A stretch of 64,000 nt of DNA from Clavibacter sp. (GCA_003569145.1 BGOH01000008.1:1-64000); one strand, 5' to 3'. Counted from the first letter of the stretch, positions 21,689 to 31,314 are shown. Program-made: numbers and translations. The notes: generated by a model not told the origin, from the letters alone.

Positions 21689-23041
21689 TTAAGACTTAGG
21701 CCAGGACTTCTCGATTGCATCAAGAACAGCCTTATCGGACTTGTTCTCTGCAACCCAAGCAGTCATTTCTTTCCAGAATGAACCGGCACCAACAGCTGCA
21801 GGCATTGCATCTGATCCATCAAAACGGAAGATGGTTGCATTCTTGAGAATTTCAACCGCATTCTTATTTACTGGATCTGCAACGTTTGCAGTATCTAGAC
21901 CCTTGTTAGCTGAGAACCAGCCACCAAGTGCTGCCTTCTTGTTATTCCATTCAGGAGATGTTAGATAAAGCTGAACTGCTCCAACTTCACCGCGATCTGA
22001 GAATGCGCCAACGAACTCTCCGCCACCAAGGGCAGGGCGTTGATCAGCAGTCACACCTGGGAAGTAGAAGGTAGTAATTCCGCCTTCAACATCAGTATCT
22101 TCTGGAGTAACAATGGTTGCGCCGTAGTCAGCAGAGAGAATTCCGCCGATAAATGAAGCCTGACGGTGCATTGCGCAGGATCCATCAACAATTCCAGCTC
22201 CACCTTCTTGGAAGGTAGTTGTGGCAATTGCTGAAACATTTCCTACGTACTTAGCGTTCTTTAGAACCTTACCGGCTTCTTTAAGAACTGCTGCGACCTT
22301 TGGATCATTGAACTTGATGGTGTGATTAACCCAAGCATCATATGTTGCTGCGTCATTAACGCGGAGCATGATGTCTTCCATCCAGTCAGTTCCAACCCAA
22401 CCTGTTGCATCGCCAGAGCCAAAGCCAACGCACCATGGTTGAACTTTGCCTTCAGCAGCGATCTTGTCAGAGAGAGCAAGTAACTCTGGCCAAGTTGTTG
22501 GAATTGTCCATCCGTTATCAGCAAATGTCTTTGGTGAATACCAGACGAATGATTTTACGTTTGCACCAAGTGGAGCGGCATAGAAGGTTCCATCAACGGT
22601 TCCATATGCCTTCCAGTCTGGTCCATAGAATTCATCTGCATTAGCTGAAACAGCGCTAGTTGCAGGGAACATCTTTCCAGTAGCAACCATTGCCTTTAGT
22701 AGACCTGGTTGTGGGAAGACTGCAAGATCTGGAGCTGTGCCACCTTCAACACGAACTGGAAGTTGTGCTTCAAATTCAGCAGTTCCATTCCAATTGATTG
22801 TGATGCCTGTGCACTCTTCAAATTCGGCAAATGATTCTTGATAAATCTCTGCCTCTGGGCTACGGATAGAGGAATAGATTTCTACCTCTGTTCCGTCATA
22901 GCCTTGATACGCTTCGTAGGCATCACAGTTTGCGCCACCAGCAGAATCATCTGAGCTGGAGCATGCGCTTAATACAAGTGATAGCGCTGCGAATAAAGAA
23001 GTCGCCAACAGAAGTCGACGACGCCGCAATGATGCGGTCAT
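21689..23041 (-). CDS. aglE: sugar ABC transporter substrate-binding lipoprotein, AglE type
   Basis: A 450-aa binding protein. The signal peptide RRRLLLATSLFAALSLVLSAC ends in a lipobox with the lipidated Cys, then an Asp/Ser-rich linker. The mature protein is a solute-binding family 1 fold with ITINWNGTAEFEAQLP, GGTAPDLAVFPQPGLL, WYSPKTFADNGW and DWMEDIMLR, as in alpha-glucoside binding proteins. It opens the agl operon. The SBP-permease-permease-glucosidase-LacI context supports uptake of alpha-glucosides such as maltose or trehalose-type sugars; the exact ligand is unknown. Confidence 0.9.
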   Translation of the reverse strand: MTASLRRRRLLLATSLFAALSLVLSACSSSDDSAGGANCDAYEAYQGYDGTEVEIYSSIRSPEAEIYQESFAEFEECTGITINWNGTAEFEAQLPVRVEGGTAPDLAVFPQPGLLKAMVATGKMFPATSAVSANADEFYGPDWKAYGTVDGTFYAAPLGANVKSFVWYSPKTFADNGWTIPTTWPELLALSDKIAAEGKVQPWCVGFGSGDATGWVGTDWMEDIMLRVNDAATYDAWVNHTIKFNDPKVAAVLKEAGKVLKNAKYVGNVSAIATTTFQEGGAGIVDGSCAMHRQASFIGGILSADYGATIVTPEDTDVEGGITTFYFPGVTADQRPALGGGEFVGAFSDRGEVGAVQLYLTSPEWNNKKAALGGWFSANKGLDTANVADPVNKNAVEILKNATIFRFDGSDAMPAAVGAGSFWKEMTAWVAENKSDKAVLDAIEKSWPKS

Positions 23042-23168
23042 ATAGTTTCCCCTTTCGAAAGGACCATAGAAGTTCCACAGATTTCTCTGAGGAAGTTAGG
23101 GCCCATCTTTCTCTGGGTCCCCATACCAAGCAATAGTTAGCCCCTGTAAACGGGCGGTAAATAACTAA

Positions 23169-24826
23169 CTATTTTGTTATTTTCCCCAGCCAAACGGTGC
23201 TATCAGCGGGCAGGGTGAGCGTGTCTGACTTTAACTGAGCCTGAGCAGCTGAGGAGAGGATTATCTGGCTGTTGCTCTCAAGTTTAAGTTCAAAGCTCTG
23301 GCCTGTGGTGTTGGCATAGAGGAAAAAATCATTCCCTCGGCTAAAGGCTAGAACTCCCTTGGGGGTATCAATCCAAGTAATCGCATTTGATTGCGCTATC
23401 TGGCGCGATAAAAGTTTTCTCATATGAAGCGACTTGCGATAGAGCGTTAAGTGGCTATCGGAATCTACTTGGGCTTCAACGCATTGATCTTGCCAAGTAC
23501 TTGGAATTGGCAACCAAGGTTTTGAAGTTGTGAATCCATAATTTGGTAATTGAGAACTCCATGGAATTGGAATTCGAGCGCCATCTCGACCTTTATCAAC
23601 ACCTTTCGTTCTAAAAAATACTGGATCCTGGCGATCTTTATCTGCAAGGTCGCCATCTTCCAGCCCCAGCTCTTCGCCCTGATAGATATAGATACCACCA
23701 GGAAGGCCATGAGTTAAAAGCGCCATCGCTCTTGCTCTCTGCCTTCCTAATTGCCCACCACCCAGTCTTGTTACAAGTCTTGGAGAATCATGATTTGAAA
23801 GCACCCAAGTAGGAGAGGCGCCAACTTGCCCGACTTCAGAGAGGGTTTTATTGATTGCACTTACTAGAAATTCTGAATCCCAGGGCGCGATTAGAAAGTC
23901 AAAATTAAATATCTGATGCAATTCATCACTTCTTACATAACGCATCGCTCTTGAACTGGGATGAACCCAGGCCTCGGCAACGCTCATCTTCTGGCCTTCG
24001 TAGGAGTCAAGAATTTTTCGCCAACTGCGATAAATCTCGTGAACTCCCTCTTTATCAAAAAATGGAACATCAGCAAGAAGTGATTCACGCTCAACTCTAT
24101 CCATATCACTAACATCAAGGCGAAGGGCTCTAGTCAATCCTTCTGGATCCCTATGATCTTTAAAAATATCTTCCTTAACTAATCCATGAGCGACATCTAT
24201 GCGAAATCCATCAACACCCTTATCAAGCCAAAAACGAAGCGTCTTTTCAAAATCTTTTTTTACCTCATCGTTTTCCCAATTCAAATCAGCTTGCGTGGAA
24301 TCAAACAAATGTAGATACCACTGGCCAGGTTTGCCATCTACTTCCTTAACTCTGCTCCAGGCAGGACCTCCAAATATTGAGCACCAATTATTTGGCGGGA
24401 TCTCACCACTTTCACCTCGTCCATCATAAAAATGAAAACGTGAACGCTCTAGAGATCCAGGCAGAGATTGAAGAGCTGCCTTAAACCACTGATGCTCTGT
24501 CGAGAAGTGATTTGGAACTAAATCAACGATGATTCTTAAATCAGACTTATGCGCTGCCTTTATCAAATTAACAGCATCTTCCATGCTGCCAAATCTTGGA
24601 TCAACCGCTCTTGGATCTTCAACGTCATAGCCACCATCATTATTTGGTGAGAGATAAAAAGGACTTAGCCATATTGCATCGATGCCAAGTGATTTAAGGT
24701 AAGAAAGTCGCGAAATTACGCCAACTAAATCGCCCTCACCATCCCATTAGTATCTTGAAAGGAGCGGGGGTAAACCTGATAAATCGCAGAATTTGACCAC
24801 CAATCCAATTCTTTTTGGCTATTAAT
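23169..24826 (-). CDS. aglA: GH13 alpha-glucosidase / oligo-1,6-glucosidase, one frameshift, unusual start
   Basis: Intracellular hydrolase for imported alpha-glucosides. GH13 motifs are IIVDLVPNHFSTEHQWF, GFRIDVAHGLVK (nucleophile Asp), SVAEAWVHPSSRAMRYV (acid/base Glu) and VLSNHDSPRLVTR (transition-state Asp). The track ORF starts late (24584), but the frame continues upstream after one shift near 24744 (CCC should be CCCC): IYQVYPRSFQDTNG, then GEGDLVGVISRLSYLKSL. GGAGG stands 7 nt before an ATT codon at 24826, the best-placed start. TTG at 24808 is the conventional alternative. Repaired length is about 550 aa. Confidence 0.88.
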
Positions 24827-24828
24827 TT

Positions 24829-25836
24829 CTATGCCTCCAAGCGCCTAGTCGAATTCCTTACTACCAAGGTAGTTGGAAGAGTTAGTGAATGTGATTCGCT
24901 CTTAGGAAGCTTTAATCGTTCCATAATCGACCATGCAGCCATCTCCCCCATCAGAGAGACGGGCTGCTCAATAGTTGTTAGGTCTGAAAACTCCGCCATT
25001 TCATGGCCATCAAATCCAATAATTGAAATGTCATCGGGAACCTTTAATCCATTTCTTCTAATTGCTTGTAGCGCGCCAAGTGCCATCTCATCTGATTGGC
25101 AAAATATTGCTGTTGGCCTATCTGCTCTCGCCAATAAATCATCCATCGCTCTACTTGCACCATGCATTGTGAAGTCACCAAAGACTTCACGAGTTGGCTT
25201 AAATTCCAATCCACTCTCAGCTAGAACCTGCATAAATCCCTTGCGGCGATCTTGTGGAACACTAAAACCAAATGGGTCATCGGGCCGGCCGGAGAGAAGT
25301 GCAATCTTTTTATGGCCTAAATTAACTAAGTGCTGAGTTGCTGTCCTTGCCCCTGCAACATCATCAATAGCCACGCTAGAACACTGTGCATGATGCATTC
25401 CAACAAGTGCGATTGGAATTCCAAGGCTTAACATCGAATCAAACTCTTCCTCAGTTGGTGGAAGGCTAATAACAATTAGGGCATCTACTCGACCTTTTAG
25501 CAATTGATGTTGGAATAATCGCTCGCGCCCTTTCATCTGCGAGAAGTTATAGAGCAGCAGATCAAGACCTGCTTCTCTAAGGGCTTGCTCTGCGCCATTA
25601 ATAACTTGAGCGAAATACCATCTAGAGATAAATGGAGCCACTACTCCAACTGAATTAGTCCTTCCAAATAAAGCTTTGGCAGAGCTTTGCGGGATGGGAT
25701 AACCAAGTTTCTCTGCAGCATCAAGAATTTTCTTACGAGTTTCAGGATTAACATGATTTAAACCTCGAAGAGCTCGCGAAACGGTGGCGATAGAGACTCC
25801 AGCCTCAGTTGCGACTTCCTTAATACCGGCTGCCAT
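24829..25836 (-). CDS. aglR: LacI-family transcriptional regulator of the alpha-glucoside genes
   Basis: A 335-aa repressor. Its N-terminal LacI helix-turn-helix and hinge read IKEVATEAGVSIATVSRALR and VNPETRKKILDAAEKLGYP. The periplasmic-binding-like effector domain includes SVGVVAPFISRWYFAQVING, ALVGMHHAQC, VAIDDVAGARTATQHLVNLGH and DISIIGFDGHEMAEF. It sits directly upstream of, and overlaps the leader of, the GH13 gene, so it probably controls that gene and aglEFG in response to an alpha-glucoside. Confidence 0.9.
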   Translation of the reverse strand: MAAGIKEVATEAGVSIATVSRALRGLNHVNPETRKKILDAAEKLGYPIPQSSAKALFGRTNSVGVVAPFISRWYFAQVINGAEQALREAGLDLLLYNFSQMKGRERLFQHQLLKGRVDALIVISLPPTEEEFDSMLSLGIPIALVGMHHAQCSSVAIDDVAGARTATQHLVNLGHKKIALLSGRPDDPFGFSVPQDRRKGFMQVLAESGLEFKPTREVFGDFTMHGASRAMDDLLARADRPTAIFCQSDEMALGALQAIRRNGLKVPDDISIIGFDGHEMAEFSDLTTIEQPVSLMGEMAAWSIMERLKLPKSESHSLTLPTTLVVRNSTRRLEA

Positions 25837-25879
25837 GAAAACCTTTCAAAGCCCTTAATGCAAAGAGCTAAATTGAGAT

Positions 25880-25919
25880 TGTAAAACTCTGTAAGCGGCT
25901 AAAAATAGACTGTAAAACT
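25880..25919. promoter_or_regulatory. pair of TGTAAAACT repeats, possible regulator binding sites
   Basis: TGTAAAACT occurs at 25880-25888 and 25911-25919, 31 bp apart, about three helical turns, on the same face. A related TGTAAACGG occurs before aglE (23145-23153). The location, between divergent aglR and alkA and before aglE, fits an AglR operator, but LacI-type sites are usually palindromic, so the call is tentative. Confidence 0.3.
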
Positions 25920-25942
25920 GAAAATGGCTACCCTGCCTTCTC

Positions 25943-26571
25943 ATGGCAATCACGCTGGCGCAATCGCGAAAAATCGCCGCGGAGATCGCAAAGAAAAACC
26001 CCAGATTTAAACCCATAATCAAGCAATCCGGACCTTGCCTCTTGGTCTTAATTCAAAGAAACCCTTGGAAAGTAATTTTTCAACTCTTGCTTCATCAATT
26101 CTCTCTCAGCAATTATCTACTAAAGCTGCCGCAACAATTATTGGAAGAGTTAAGAACCTCTCTGGAGGGCGAATTTCACCGAGTGGGATTAGTCGAATAA
26201 GTAGAAGTGATTTAAGACAAGCTGGTTGCTCAACAGCAAAGGCGAGAGCTTTAGAGGAGTTAGCTCAAGCCGCCCTTAGCTCAAAGGTCTCTATGAGCTC
26301 TCTTCATCGCCTAGATGATGAAGAAATTAGAGAGCAGCTTCTGCCACTCTTTGGAATTGGAGTCTGGACTGTTGAGATGTTTTTGATGTTTCAACTAGGC
26401 AGACAGGATGTGTGGCCGGTGGGAGATCTTGGAGTCAGGCGTGGATGGGAGAAGGTTCATCGCATGAGAGGTGAGATAAAGCCAGCTGAGCTTCTTAAAT
26501 TAGGTGAAATCTATCGCCCATATCGCAGCCATTTAGCTTGGTATTGCTGGCGCGCTACTGAAATTCTCTAA
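25943..26571 (+). CDS. DNA-3-methyladenine glycosylase II / HhH-GPD base-excision protein, one frameshift
   Basis: Removes alkylated bases in base-excision repair. The first ORF gives MAITLAQSRKIAAEIAKKNP and IIKQSGPC. The second, in another frame from about 26037, continues PLGLNSKKPLESNFSTLASSILSQQLSTKAA. The HhH-GPD core is LLPLFGIGVWTVEMFLMFQLGRQDVWPVGDLG: the glycine-rich hairpin followed by the catalytic Asp of VGDLG. The repaired protein of about 209 aa matches the short AlkA-type family. Its end overlaps the convergent msrB stop by 4 bp. Confidence 0.82.
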
Positions 26572-27026
26572 GAGTTTTTGGGTTCAAGCGTTAGCGCCAC
26601 TGAGTTGATACACCAACGTTGATCAGTTGGAACTGCATAACCTTCACCCTCAAAGACGTGACCAAGGTGTGAACCGCAAGAAGCGCAACGAACTTCTGTT
26701 CTGATTCGCGGAGCAAGTGAGCGATCTTCCAATAGCACTACTGCATCATCACTTTTTGGGGCATAGAAAGAAGGCCAGCCGCAGCCTGAGTGGAATTTAG
26801 TCTCACTTCGAAAGAGTTCTGCGCTGCATGCTTTGCACTTATAAACGCCAATGGTTTCACTCTCATAATACTTTCCGGTAAATGCAACTTCTGTTCCAGC
26901 TTTTCGCAATACATCATAGGAGAGTGGATCGAGGCTCTTAGCTAAACTTTCATCATCTAATTGAACTGGAAATGCCTTTCCAGTCTTGGGATTGATCTTA
27001 GGAAGTTCAGATTCGCTATAAGACAT
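26568..27026 (-). CDS. msrB: peptide-methionine (R)-S-oxide reductase
   Basis: Reduces methionine-R-sulfoxide in oxidised proteins. The zinc cysteines are in GVYKCKACSAELF and VRCASCGSHLGHVFEGEG. The active-site region INSVALTL follows DQRWC, where C at RWCINS is the catalytic cysteine. HSGCGWPSFYAP is conserved. At 152 aa it has normal length. It lies 10 bp downstream of msrA, co-directional, so both epimers are handled from one transcript. It may be fed by the mycothiol or thioredoxin system; mshB is elsewhere in the window. Confidence 0.96.
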   Translation of the reverse strand: MSYSESELPKINPKTGKAFPVQLDDESLAKSLDPLSYDVLRKAGTEVAFTGKYYESETIGVYKCKACSAELFRSETKFHSGCGWPSFYAPKSDDAVVLLEDRSLAPRIRTEVRCASCGSHLGHVFEGEGYAVPTDQRWCINSVALTLEPKNS

Positions 27027-27036
27027 TACTTTCTCC

Positions 27037-27558
27037 TTAAGCCTTCAGAGCTGGGTATGCAATCCCAGTACTTGAGTGACAGTCATATCCATTGGGATTC
27101 TTCTCTAGATATCTTTGGTGGTATTCCTCTGCCAAGAAATATTCATGTCCATCTGCGCTTTGAATCTGAGTAACAATTTCACCAAGTCCTGCGCTCTTAA
27201 GCGCATCGTTATAAACCTGACGAGTTTTTCTGGCAAGCTCTAACTGCTCAGAAGTGGTAGTAAATATTGCGCTGCGATACTGGGTTCCAATGTCTCCACC
27301 CTGCTTATTTAGTGAAGTTGGATCATGCATCACCCAGAACTCTTCAAGAAGTCTTTGATATGAAATTTGCTCTGGATCAAAAACTACCTCAACCATTTCA
27401 GCGTGATTTGTTTTTCCAGTACAGACCTGTTGATATGTTGGTGATTTAGTATTTCCACCCATATATCCAACTGAAGTTGAGATCACTCCAGATAGATTCC
27501 AGAATCTTCGCTCTGCTCCCCAGAAGCAACCAGTTGCAAAATACGCTCGTTCTTTCAT
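27037..27558 (-). CDS. msrA: peptide-methionine (S)-S-oxide reductase
   Basis: Reduces methionine-S-sulfoxide. The catalytic motif ATGCFWGAERRFW contains the nucleophilic Cys. GVISTSVGYMGGNTKSPTYQQVCTG, HAEMVEVVFDPEQISY and QYRSAIFTT are conserved. The C-terminal YFLAEEYHQRYLEKNPNGYDCH includes a likely resolving cysteine. At 173 aa it is normal. It is paired with msrB. Confidence 0.96.
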   Translation of the reverse strand: MKERAYFATGCFWGAERRFWNLSGVISTSVGYMGGNTKSPTYQQVCTGKTNHAEMVEVVFDPEQISYQRLLEEFWVMHDPTSLNKQGGDIGTQYRSAIFTTTSEQLELARKTRQVYNDALKSAGLGEIVTQIQSADGHEYFLAEEYHQRYLEKNPNGYDCHSSTGIAYPALKA

Positions 27559-27602
27559 GGGCCAATATTGGCAGAGGAATCACTGATAATCTTTTCCAAA
27601 GC

Positions 27603-27674
27603 GCCCCCGTAGCTCAGGGGATAGAGCACCGCCCTCCGGAGGCGGGTGCACAGGTTCGAATCCTGTCGGGGGCA
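27603..27674 (+). tRNA. tRNA-Arg (CCG)
   Basis: The acceptor stem GCCCCCG pairs with CGGGGGC. The D arm is TAGCTCAGGGGATAGAGCA. The anticodon loop CCCTCCGGAGG gives CCG. The T arm has GGTTCGAATCC, and the discriminator is A. The ORF translated across it (GIEHRPPEAGAQ) is the common tRNA shadow. Confidence 0.96.
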
Positions 27675-27764
27675 CTTGATCTAAGAAATATTCAAATTTC
27701 AATTAATTTAAGAGCTCTAGCGCTCTATCTCACTAACTTTCTGTGAAATCGCGGGGCAAGACTC

Positions 27765-27793
27765 TTGAGTTAAGATGTTTTAGCGGGGATAAT
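27765..27793 (+). promoter_or_regulatory. sigma-70 type promoter for whiB1
   Basis: TTGAGT (27765-27770), a 17-nt gap and GATAAT (27788-27793) fit the housekeeping consensus well. Transcription would start near 27800, leaving a leader of about 100 nt before the whiB1 start. Read by eye. Confidence 0.55.
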
Positions 27794-27900
27794 ATGGCAG
27801 TAATCGCGCCCAAATCTGGTTCGCATTACACCCAAAGACGCAAGAATGGTCAATCTCGGTTTCCCCGAACTGCCCCTTGCCTGAAGATTGATGAGGTCTT

Positions 27901-28175
27901 ATGAGCTTGGATTGGCGCCACCGCGCTGCCTGCCGCGATATTGACCCTGAACTCTTCTTTCCTGTTGGAAATACTGGGCCTGCGATTGCTCAAATTGAAG
28001 AAGCTAAAAAGTCTGTATGCCTTGCATAGTTAGACAAGATTGTTTGCAATGGGCACTTGAAAGCGGCCAAGACTCTGGAGTCTGGGGCGGGCTATCTGAG
28101 GATGAAAGACGAGCAATGAAGCGCCGTGCTGCTAGAAATCGTGCACGTTTATCTGAAAATAACTTCGAGGAGTAA
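27901..28175 (+). CDS. whiB1: WhiB1-like iron-sulfur transcription factor, one frameshift
   Basis: Wbl proteins bind a [4Fe-4S] cluster and act with the housekeeping sigma factor. The sequence starts MSLDWRHRAACRDIDPELFFPVG (first Cys) and, after one shift near 28012 (a lost G in AAAAGTC), reads VCMPCIVRQDC (three more Cys), then ALESGQDSGVWGGLSEDERR, with the GVWGG turn, and the basic RRAARNRAR. MSLDWRH and GNTGPAIAQ are WhiB1-type. It is divergent-convergent with pdtaS, as whiB1 (Rv3219) and pdtaS (Rv3220c) are in mycobacteria. Confidence 0.88.
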
Positions 28176-28179
28176 TTCT

Positions 28180-29657
28180 TTAACGCTCTAGCGGAAAAGA
28201 AATCTGCACCTGAGTTCCAATATCTGGCTTAATAAACTCTATTTTTCCAGCTAACTCATTCTTAGTTAGAGTCTGCACAATCTGCAAACCAAGATTTGTA
28301 TTTGATTCAAGTGAGAAGTCACTTGGAATGCCGGCTCCATTATCCACAACTGTTACAGTCATAGATTTTCCACTTCGATCAATTCTTAGCTCTACCAAAT
28401 CACCACTTTGACTCAAACCATGCTCTAAAGCATTGTGGATCAACTCTGTTAATACCAAGGCAAGAGGCGTTGCAACCATTGAAGAGATAAGGCCGAATTC
28501 ACCGACCTTCTTTATCTGGATCTCATTTGGCCTAATATTTAACTCTGATGCACCTTGAATTATCTTGGTAATAACCTCATCAAATTGCACTAAATCCTGC
28601 GCGGTAGCAGAGAGAGTCTCGTGAACCAGGGCAATTGAAACCACCCTTCTAACCGCCTCTTCAATGGCAGCGCTAGCTTTTGGATCATCAATTCGCCTTG
28701 CTTGCAGGCGAAGCAGAGCTGAAACAGTCTGCAGATTATTCTTTACTCGATGATGAATCTCTCTAATGGTGGCATCTTTACTGATTAAAGCTCTATCTTT
28801 TCTTCTTAGCTCTGTAACGTTGTGAACAAGAACTACAGCCCCAATTCGATTATCACCTTCAGTTAATGGCATTGCTAAAAGATCCAATACCCCACCACTG
28901 TTTTCAAACTCATCTCGCCTCAATTGCTTACCACTCATAGTTATTGCCAGTTCTCCTCCCGTGGATTTAGCGGTGAAGATTGGCTAACAAGAGAATCTAA
29001 AACTCGACCAAGGTTCTGCCCTTCAAGGTCTTTATCCCAACCAATTCGATTGAATGCAGATCGAGCATTTGGACTAGCAAAGAGAACTTCTCCTGCAACA
29101 TTTAGTCTTACCAAACCATCGCCAACTCTTGGAGCAGCCTCTGCCAAATAGACATTGTCCTTAACTGGAAAGTTTCCCTCAGCAATCATTCGATAGATGT
29201 GGTTAGCAATCTCGCGATAATTTAATTCCAGCCTTGACGGCGTTCTCATCGTCTCTAGATTTCTATGACGTGAAATTACTGCTATTACTCGACCAGCAAA
29301 AAAGACTGGAATGCACTCAACCTTTATCTTTATCTCTCCAACTTGCTCAGCCCTACTATCTCTAACAATCTCACCACTTGATAGCGCTTGATCAATATCT
29401 GGTCTAGAGCCCCATGCCACCTCATTGCCAATTAAGTCTTGAGCAAAAACTGTTGCTGCAGTCATAGGGCGAATTTGGGCGATAGTGCGATGTCCCTCCG
29501 GCCAACTCTTTTCATCTTTGCGCTTTGGTATCCATAAAACTAAATCTGCAAATGAGATATCTGCAAGCAATTGCCATTCAGCAGTTAATTCACCAAGACG
29601 CAATACATCATCACTGGTTAGCGAACTCTGATCTGAGAGCAGATGGCGAAAAGGCAT
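28180..29657 (-). CDS. pdtaS: sensor histidine kinase of the PdtaS (HisKA_2) family, one frameshift
   Basis: A soluble kinase with no membrane segments. The N-terminal ORF (29657) is the GAF/HisK_N-like sensor region followed by a PAS-like part (VRLNVAGEVLFASPNARSAF). The C-terminal ORF (28938) has the HisKA_2 phosphoacceptor IREIHHRVKNNLQTVSALLRLQ and the ATPase motifs LTELIHNALEHG and VDNGAGIPSDF. The frame shift near 28950 rejoins them as REE-LAITMSGKQL. PdtaS pairs with the antiterminator regulator PdtaR, which is not in the window. Total length is about 492 aa. Confidence 0.85.
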
Positions 29658-29672
29658 AGGCGAAAGAGTACT

Positions 29673-30673
29673 TCAGATTATTTTATGGAGATAAATGGCT
29701 AACTCCCGTAGCGCTCGAGAAAGGCTACTGCGAGAGTTGACTTCAGACAAAGTGGCATATCGATTGCGAGCACGCTCTAAATTGCCATACTCATAGGGCA
29801 TAAAGAAGTGAGGCTTGCCGTCGATCTTGCTTCTAAAGCTTTTGCGGAAAAGGGGGCGGCTGGAGCTACTACTCTCTTTGTTGAGTAGATAAATCACATT
29901 TAGCTTTGAAGAGAACATCTTTAAAAACTCTTCGAATTGTTCTAATTGATAGAGGGCGCGGCTATCTTGATGAATTATGTAGATTAGATGAGAACAACTA
30001 CTCAGGGCCTGCATAAAAAACTTTCCTTCTGTGCGTCGATCAGATACCGCCTGGCTCATTACCGGCGCGCTTCCGACATCAATGAAAACGCTCTCATCTT
30101 CTCTAGATTCAATCTCAGCAAGTGAAGTAATACTCTGAAGGGATAGAGCGTTATTAAGAGCGCTTCGCTGATAACTCACTCTCTCCCCCACCATCTGAGA
30201 CAGACTCTGCTGGGAAAGATCTGCATCAATGAGCAACATCTGGGCTAATTTGGAGTATTCCTGGGCGGTATTTAGCGCAAGAGTTGAAATTCCAGGGGAG
30301 CCATCAGAGCCAGTAAATAAAACCCAAGAATCTCTACGGATTGAGTTCCGGTTGGGAGAGCCTCATTACTTCCTCTTAATGCCTGATTAGCTTGTTGCAA
30401 TATCTCATCACTACTAAATCTCTTATCCAAATCAAGAATAAGAATTGAAAGATTCTCATCACTTTCTCTTCTTATCTCGCGCCAATTTAATCCAAAGTCT
30501 TTATCAGAAATTATTAAGATACGAACAGCAGAGATGCTTGAAATTAACTTTAAATCAAAATCTGATGGTGATAGTAGGCGCTTTTGGAGCTGGAAGTCAT
30601 GTTTAAGCAGAACTTCAATAACTTGGTCTTCAACTTGATGAGAGCTAAGTGCGGTGATTAAATTTATTTTCAC
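29673..30673 (-). CDS. CpaE/ParA-like P-loop protein, one frameshift, lysine-less Walker A
   Basis: The N-terminal ORF (30673-30272) has a receiver-like domain. After a shift near 30340 the frame continues DSWVLFTGSDGSPGISTLALN and MLLIDADLSQQSLSQM, then FIDVGSAP and YIIHQDSRALYQLEQF. The order matches the actinobacterial CpaE-like ATPases, where Walker A is usually GAPGRTT. Here it is GSPGIST, lacking a basic residue. Repaired length is about 333 aa. It overlaps the SAF protein start by 4 bp. No pilus ATPase, pilin or prepilin peptidase gene is adjacent, so a pilus role is unproven. Confidence 0.65.
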
Positions 30674-31314
30674 CGATTTCCCACCAGAATAAAGTCGTAA
30701 TTTCCCATATCCTCAATCAGGTTTGGAATTATTGGCCTTGGGACAAGAAGTGTTATTACTAAGTCCCCTCCTAGAGTATTTGCCTGGTTATCCACTTGAT
30801 CTATGACCAAATCACTTGCAATCAAGCGACTTTTATATCTACCAGATTCAAGACTTTGAGTGCGCAATTCAGATTTAGTGATTCCATAGATATCAACTCG
30901 TTGTCCACTGCCAATATCTTTTGGTACTTGAGAAAAGGCGATAGCAATCGGAACCTGCTGGAGCTGCTCATCTACTTGGCTACTTAGTGCATAAGCTGGT
31001 ATTAATTCGTCAATTCCAATGGCTCTAACCACTGAGCTTCCAATGATGGAGACTTGCCCATCGATGTAGTTTCCGGCATTACCAGGTAATAAAACTTTGC
31101 TGATAACCACATCTTCTGCCGTAATTACCTCTCCTTTGTCAAGGTCAACCGCTGCGCTCCAAACTGTGATCATCCGACTCGATGAATTGGAGATGACTAG
31201 AGCTGAGATAAATGAGGCAGCAATTAAGCATCCGCCTAAAATCGTTTTAAGATAACTACGGATAGAGAAGTTAAAGGAATTTTTCTGAAGCTTATTGGTA
31301 TTTTTCATTGGCAA
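30670..31314 (-). CDS. SAF-domain protein, CpaB/RcpC-like
   Basis: A 214-aa protein with an N-terminal membrane anchor (LKTILGGCLIAASFISALVIS) and an external SAF domain: VWSAAVDLDKGEVITAEDVV, VRAIGIDELIPAYAL and IAFSQVPKDIGSGQRVDIYG. CpaB proteins help secrete Flp/tad pili, but many actinobacteria carry orphan SAF proteins. The start could be M at 31308 (MKNTNKLQ). It is translationally coupled to the CpaE-like gene, so the two form an operon pair upstream of pdtaS. Confidence 0.7.
   Translation of the reverse strand: MPMKNTNKLQKNSFNFSIRSYLKTILGGCLIAASFISALVISNSSSRMITVWSAAVDLDKGEVITAEDVVISKVLLPGNAGNYIDGQVSIIGSSVVRAIGIDELIPAYALSSQVDEQLQQVPIAIAFSQVPKDIGSGQRVDIYGITKSELRTQSLESGRYKSRLIASDLVIDQVDNQANTLGGDLVITLLVPRPIIPNLIEDMGNYDFILVGNR

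Noticed and set aside
27477-27746. Plus-strand ORF of 89 aa with APVAQGIEHRPPEAGAQVRIL
   Set aside because: The sequence is a translated tRNA-Arg gene; this peptide is a well-known tRNA shadow.
27794-27904. A 36-codon ORF overlapping the whiB1 start by ATGA, a possible leader peptide
   Set aside because: Its start codon lies beside the -10 box of a good promoter, so it would precede the predicted transcript start.
28180-31314. Flp/tad pilus operon
   Set aside because: Only CpaB-like and CpaE-like genes are present; no pilin, TadA ATPase, TadB/C or prepilin peptidase.
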